Shown here: in pieces, positions 61,802-64,000 of the stretch
Layout of the letters: each line of letters opens with the position of its first letter
Position numbering within the stretch: position 1 is the stretch's first letter
Source of the DNA: Variovorax boronicumulans
GTDB taxonomy: Bacteria; Pseudomonadota; Gammaproteobacteria; Burkholderiales; Burkholderiaceae_C
Reading direction: 5' to 3'
Assembly: GCF_029892485.1 (NCBI RefSeq)
Contig: NZ_JARXVG010000004.1
Location: 124,001 to 188,000, forward strand
DNA length: 64,000 bases
The notes under the pieces: generated by a model
Seen by the model: the letters and a program-made list of their open reading frames with translations, nothing else
Told to the model about the DNA's origin: nothing
Database searches by the model: none
Made by a program: the position numbers and the translations under genes

Positions 61802-62767
61802 TCAGGCGGTAAAAGTGGGGCCGAAGACTTGCTGCCAGTAGTACTCCGTCAGCGATTTGGTCGGCGCACGCAGTGCCGCGTCGATAGCGTCGCCAGCTTC
61901 CAATGCAGCCTGCTGGATGCGACTCGCGTTGTCAGCGGTATAAAGGCGCGCGACGTTGTTCTTCTCGTTGATCGGATCGATGATCTGCACGGGGTCACTC
62001 AAGGCGCCCACGGCCGACGCCTTGTAGTGATCCTCGAAAACAATGCGCTCGCGCAGCCCGGTGCGTGCCACGTAGGTGAAGAAGGTCTGTAGTGCTTCCA
62101 CGTAGTCGGAGAAGTTCGCTCCCTCGTCGCAGAGCTTGGCCAGCACCATCTCGACCATGAAAGACTTGAAGCGAAAATCCGGGTCTTGTCGCTTGAGCTG
62201 TGCGGACCAGAACTTCACCAGACGCACAACTTGGGCGAAATGCCGAGGTTGCGCACTCTTGCGCTTGCGGGCGAATTCGATGTGCAGCGGGATGCTGGTC
62301 TCGAGGAAGGAGCCGTCTTCTTGGCTGATCAGGTCGCCGCGCCAGTTCGGCTTGCCTGCATAGAGCACGGGGACCACGTCGACGTCCAGGCCGGAGCCGC
62401 GAAACGAAACGGTGACCGAGTAGGTCTGCGGCTTTACCTGCTCCGGGGCGAAATTCGGAAACGCCTTACGCAGGCGCTCCGCCAGGTACTCTAAGACCTG
62501 CCGCAGATCGTGCGGTGCATCGCTGCCGCTGATGTAGACGGCCATGTCGATGTCACTCAGCGAGCGCAACGAGGTACCCTTGGCCAAGCTCCCCGACAGC
62601 ATGATGCGGCGCAAGGCGAAGTCGGGATGCTCGCCAATGTAGTTTTCCAGCTTATCGGCGAGACGGCCCGCCTGCTGGCGGTAGGCGTCGGCCTTGTCTT
62701 TGGGCAGGTTCACCCGCGCTTCTGCGAAGCTCAGAATCTGCCGATGGTCGATATGTTCGCGAGACAA
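61802..62767 (-). CDS. cdnC: CD-NTase, clade C cyclic oligonucleotide synthase (CdnC-like)
   Basis: A 321-residue nucleotidyltransferase. The active site has Gly-Ser at 59-60 (SGSLAKGT), Asp72 and Asp74 in SDIDMAVYI, and a third Asp in LDVDVVPV (about 133). The sequence, including QVKPQTYSVTVSFRGSGLDV and LISQEDGSFLETSIPLH, closely recalls the E. coli MS115-1 CdnC, which makes cyclic tri-AMP. The start is taken at TTG 62765-62767: AAGGA lies 7 nt upstream, and the product then begins SREHIDHRQI like that protein. Open sequence further upstream has no ATG with a ribosome-binding site. Confidence 0.92.
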   Translation of the reverse strand: MSREHIDHRQILSFAEARVNLPKDKADAYRQQAGRLADKLENYIGEHPDFALRRIMLSGSLAKGTSLRSLSDIDMAVYISGSDAPHDLRQVLEYLAERLRKAFPNFAPEQVKPQTYSVTVSFRGSGLDVDVVPVLYAGKPNWRGDLISQEDGSFLETSIPLHIEFARKRKSAQPRHFAQVVRLVKFWSAQLKRQDPDFRFKSFMVEMVLAKLCDEGANFSDYVEALQTFFTYVARTGLRERIVFEDHYKASAVGALSDPVQIIDPINEKNNVARLYTADNASRIQQAALEAGDAIDAALRAPTKSLTEYYWQQVFGPTFTA

Positions 62768-62985
62768 AGTTTTTTCCTTTTGAGAGATCGCGTTGGCTTT
62801 TGCTTTCTGCGCGCCGCCGCTTAGATGACTGTAGAAAAAGACAGTCTTAGAGTGCTGTAGAAGCGGAGCTTCGCTGTACAGGTTTCTGTCGCGGCTTCTG
62901 CTTTTCGGGGGAACCATCAAGAAAGCTAGAGCCTTGCCTGTGTCGCGCTATGCGAAGCTTGAGAGCTAAGCCAGAAGGAGAACAC
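62768..62985. promoter_or_regulatory. divergent promoter region between CBASS and the response regulator
   Basis: A 218-bp gap. It contains a dyad GACTGT...ACAGTC (62827-62846), and CTGTAGAA occurs at 62829 and again at 62854. AAGGAG for the response regulator is at 62975-62980. The dyad could be the binding site of that regulator. Confidence 0.45.
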
Positions 62986-63687
62986 ATGCCCAATATCGCC
63001 GTGGTAGATGACGACCGCAGCATGAATGCCAAGCTCAAGGGCCTGCTGGAACAGATCGATGGAGCGGTCGTCTTCCAGGCTTATTCGCTCGAAGAGGCCG
63101 GGCGCCTGATCTCGAAGGGGCAGTTCGATCTGCTAGTGCTCGACATTGACCTTGGCAGCAGCGTGGAAGGCCGCCTAGGCGGCATGACACTGTTGCGGGA
63201 GTACGGCGCGCAGATGACAACAATCATCGTGTCCGGCGTTCCAGAGGCGCACGTGCACCAAGACATCGCGCTGACGCAGCTCAAGGCCTTCGAATTCATC
63301 AACAAGCCGATGCGAGAGACGGACTTCATCCACAAGGTCCGGCATGCGCTGACCTTCGGTGTCTCTGCCGAAAACCAAGCTGCAGCCTCAGCTAAGGAAT
63401 GGCCCAAGGACCTGACCGTCCAGGCGCACCCACGGGCCCCGAACCTTGAGTGGAAGGGCAAGCCTGTCCCACTGACACAGACCGAGTTGGGACTCACCTA
63501 TGCGTTGGCTGCCAAAGCTGGATCAACCGTGACCCATGCGGAACTGGAAGACGCCTTGAAAACCGGGACCTCCATTGCCGCGCACATCGCCAATGTGCGC
63601 AAGCGATTCCGAGAAATAGATCCAATCTTCGACCAGGTGGGCACCACTCCAGGCAAGGGCTATTTCTGGAAGGCCGATGCAACTTGA
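62986..63687 (+). CDS. response regulator with winged-helix output domain
   Basis: A 233-residue regulator. The receiver has Asp8-Asp9-Asp10, phospho-acceptor Asp53 in LVLDIDLGS, a switch Ser in IIVSGVPE and Lys in FINKPMRE. The output domain (about 150-230) is OmpR-like, with the PLTQTELGLTYALAAKAGSTVTH helix pair and the terminal GTTPGKGYFWKA wing. It overlaps the next gene, a probable sensor, by 11 nt. It diverges from the CBASS operon. No named system is recognised. Confidence 0.85.
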   Translation: MPNIAVVDDDRSMNAKLKGLLEQIDGAVVFQAYSLEEAGRLISKGQFDLLVLDIDLGSSVEGRLGGMTLLREYGAQMTTIIVSGVPEAHVHQDIALTQLKAFEFINKPMRETDFIHKVRHALTFGVSAENQAAASAKEWPKDLTVQAHPRAPNLEWKGKPVPLTQTELGLTYALAAKAGSTVTHAELEDALKTGTSIAAHIANVRKRFREIDPIFDQVGTTPGKGYFWKADAT

Positions 63688-64000
63688 TTTTCTAATGTTG
63701 TGGCTCGGTAAGCGCCTGCGATCGGGGGCATTACGTTACCGGTTCACTGTCGCCTTGATCAGTGTGGCTGTCGTCGTTTCAGCCTTGGTCTTCTTTGCCT
63801 TGTACGACTCCCTGACTTCTGCGCGGGCGGCCGAACAACAGGTCCGCCAATCGGGGTTGGATGCGGAGCTTTCTAACTTTCTCTACGCGACGAAAGAGAA
63901 CGCGCTACTGGAGAATCCTGGTGCGTTTTCCGCAGCCGAGCGCCCCTTGTCAGTTGTCACACTGAAGTCCTCGTTCTACACCTATCTGTTGAACCGGGGC
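63677..64000 (+). CDS. probable sensor histidine kinase, N-terminal part; runs off the window
   Basis: ATG 63677 overlaps the response regulator's last codons, and the frame stays open to the right edge (108 residues). It starts MQLDFLMLWLGKRLRSGALR and has one transmembrane helix (about 25-47, FTVALISVAVVVSALVFFALY), then the beginning of a periplasmic domain. Calling it a kinase rests on its coupling to the response regulator, since no kinase motif is in view. Confidence 0.7.
   Translation, partial: MQLDFLMLWLGKRLRSGALRYRFTVALISVAVVVSALVFFALYDSLTSARAAEQQVRQSGLDAELSNFLYATKENALLENPGAFSAAERPLSVVTLKSSFYTYLLNRG

Noticed and set aside
1..64000. tRNA or rRNA genes, or a tRNA-embedded att site for the island
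   Set aside because: I found no T-loop or cloverleaf pattern by eye; a tRNAscan-SE run would settle this.

Overview
The window is a high-GC bacterial chromosome segment, most likely from Variovorax or a close Comamonadaceae relative (Betaproteobacteria). This rests on codon bias, the look of the protein families (MnmG, TctDE-like, CreBCD, ClsB/YbhN, phasin, AtuA) and short interspersed hairpins of a kind common in that family. It is an inference, because no rRNA or other taxonomic marker is present. No tRNA, rRNA or CRISPR array was found.

Region 1 (1-17 kb) is housekeeping and metabolism. It holds the start of mnmG, a transglutaminase, a glutathione S-transferase, an enoyl-CoA hydratase/AtuA pair, an Old Yellow Enzyme, acetyltransferases and a TctDE-like two-component pair. 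A compact lipid-type cluster follows (alpha/beta hydrolase, acyl carrier protein, ketoacyl synthase, fatty-acid hydroxylase-like protein), then a copper locus (copA, divergent from copZ-cueR). Region 2 (17-32 kb) is envelope biology. An AT-rich stretch with two perfect DnaA boxes and a DnaA-trio-like tract at 18.1-18.5 kb may be a replication origin. After it come creB and creC, PBP1a, a membrane-anchored NagZ-like hydrolase and creD. Divergent from creD is an operon for a VIT/VWA protein with a PEP-CTERM-like tail, its own exosortase and an EpsI-like partner. A perfect CreB recognition repeat lies between creD and that operon. A monofunctional transglycosylase follows.

Region 3 (32-45.6 kb) is mixed: pirin, NADPH-dependent FMN reductase-like protein, Spy-like chaperone, a ybhP-clsB-ybhN-type lipid operon, phasin, metallophosphoesterase, two tandem paralogous exported proteins of unknown function, and a LysR regulator divergent from a hydrolase/short-chain dehydrogenase pair.

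Region 4 (45.6-64 kb) is a defence island that looks less GC-rich in parts and carries the relic of an IS3-type transposase. It holds a MazE-like/VbhA-like pair with no toxin in sight, a NYN nuclease-like protein, an AvcD-type anti-phage dCTP deaminase with a translationally coupled 66-residue protein, an HNH protein, a complete Wadjet operon (jetABCD) led by a WYL regulator with a large palindromic operator, and a complete type III CBASS operon (CdnC-like cyclase, HORMA, TRIP13-like ATPase, SAVED-nuclease Cap4). A response regulator and the start of its likely sensor kinase diverge from the CBASS promoter at the right edge.
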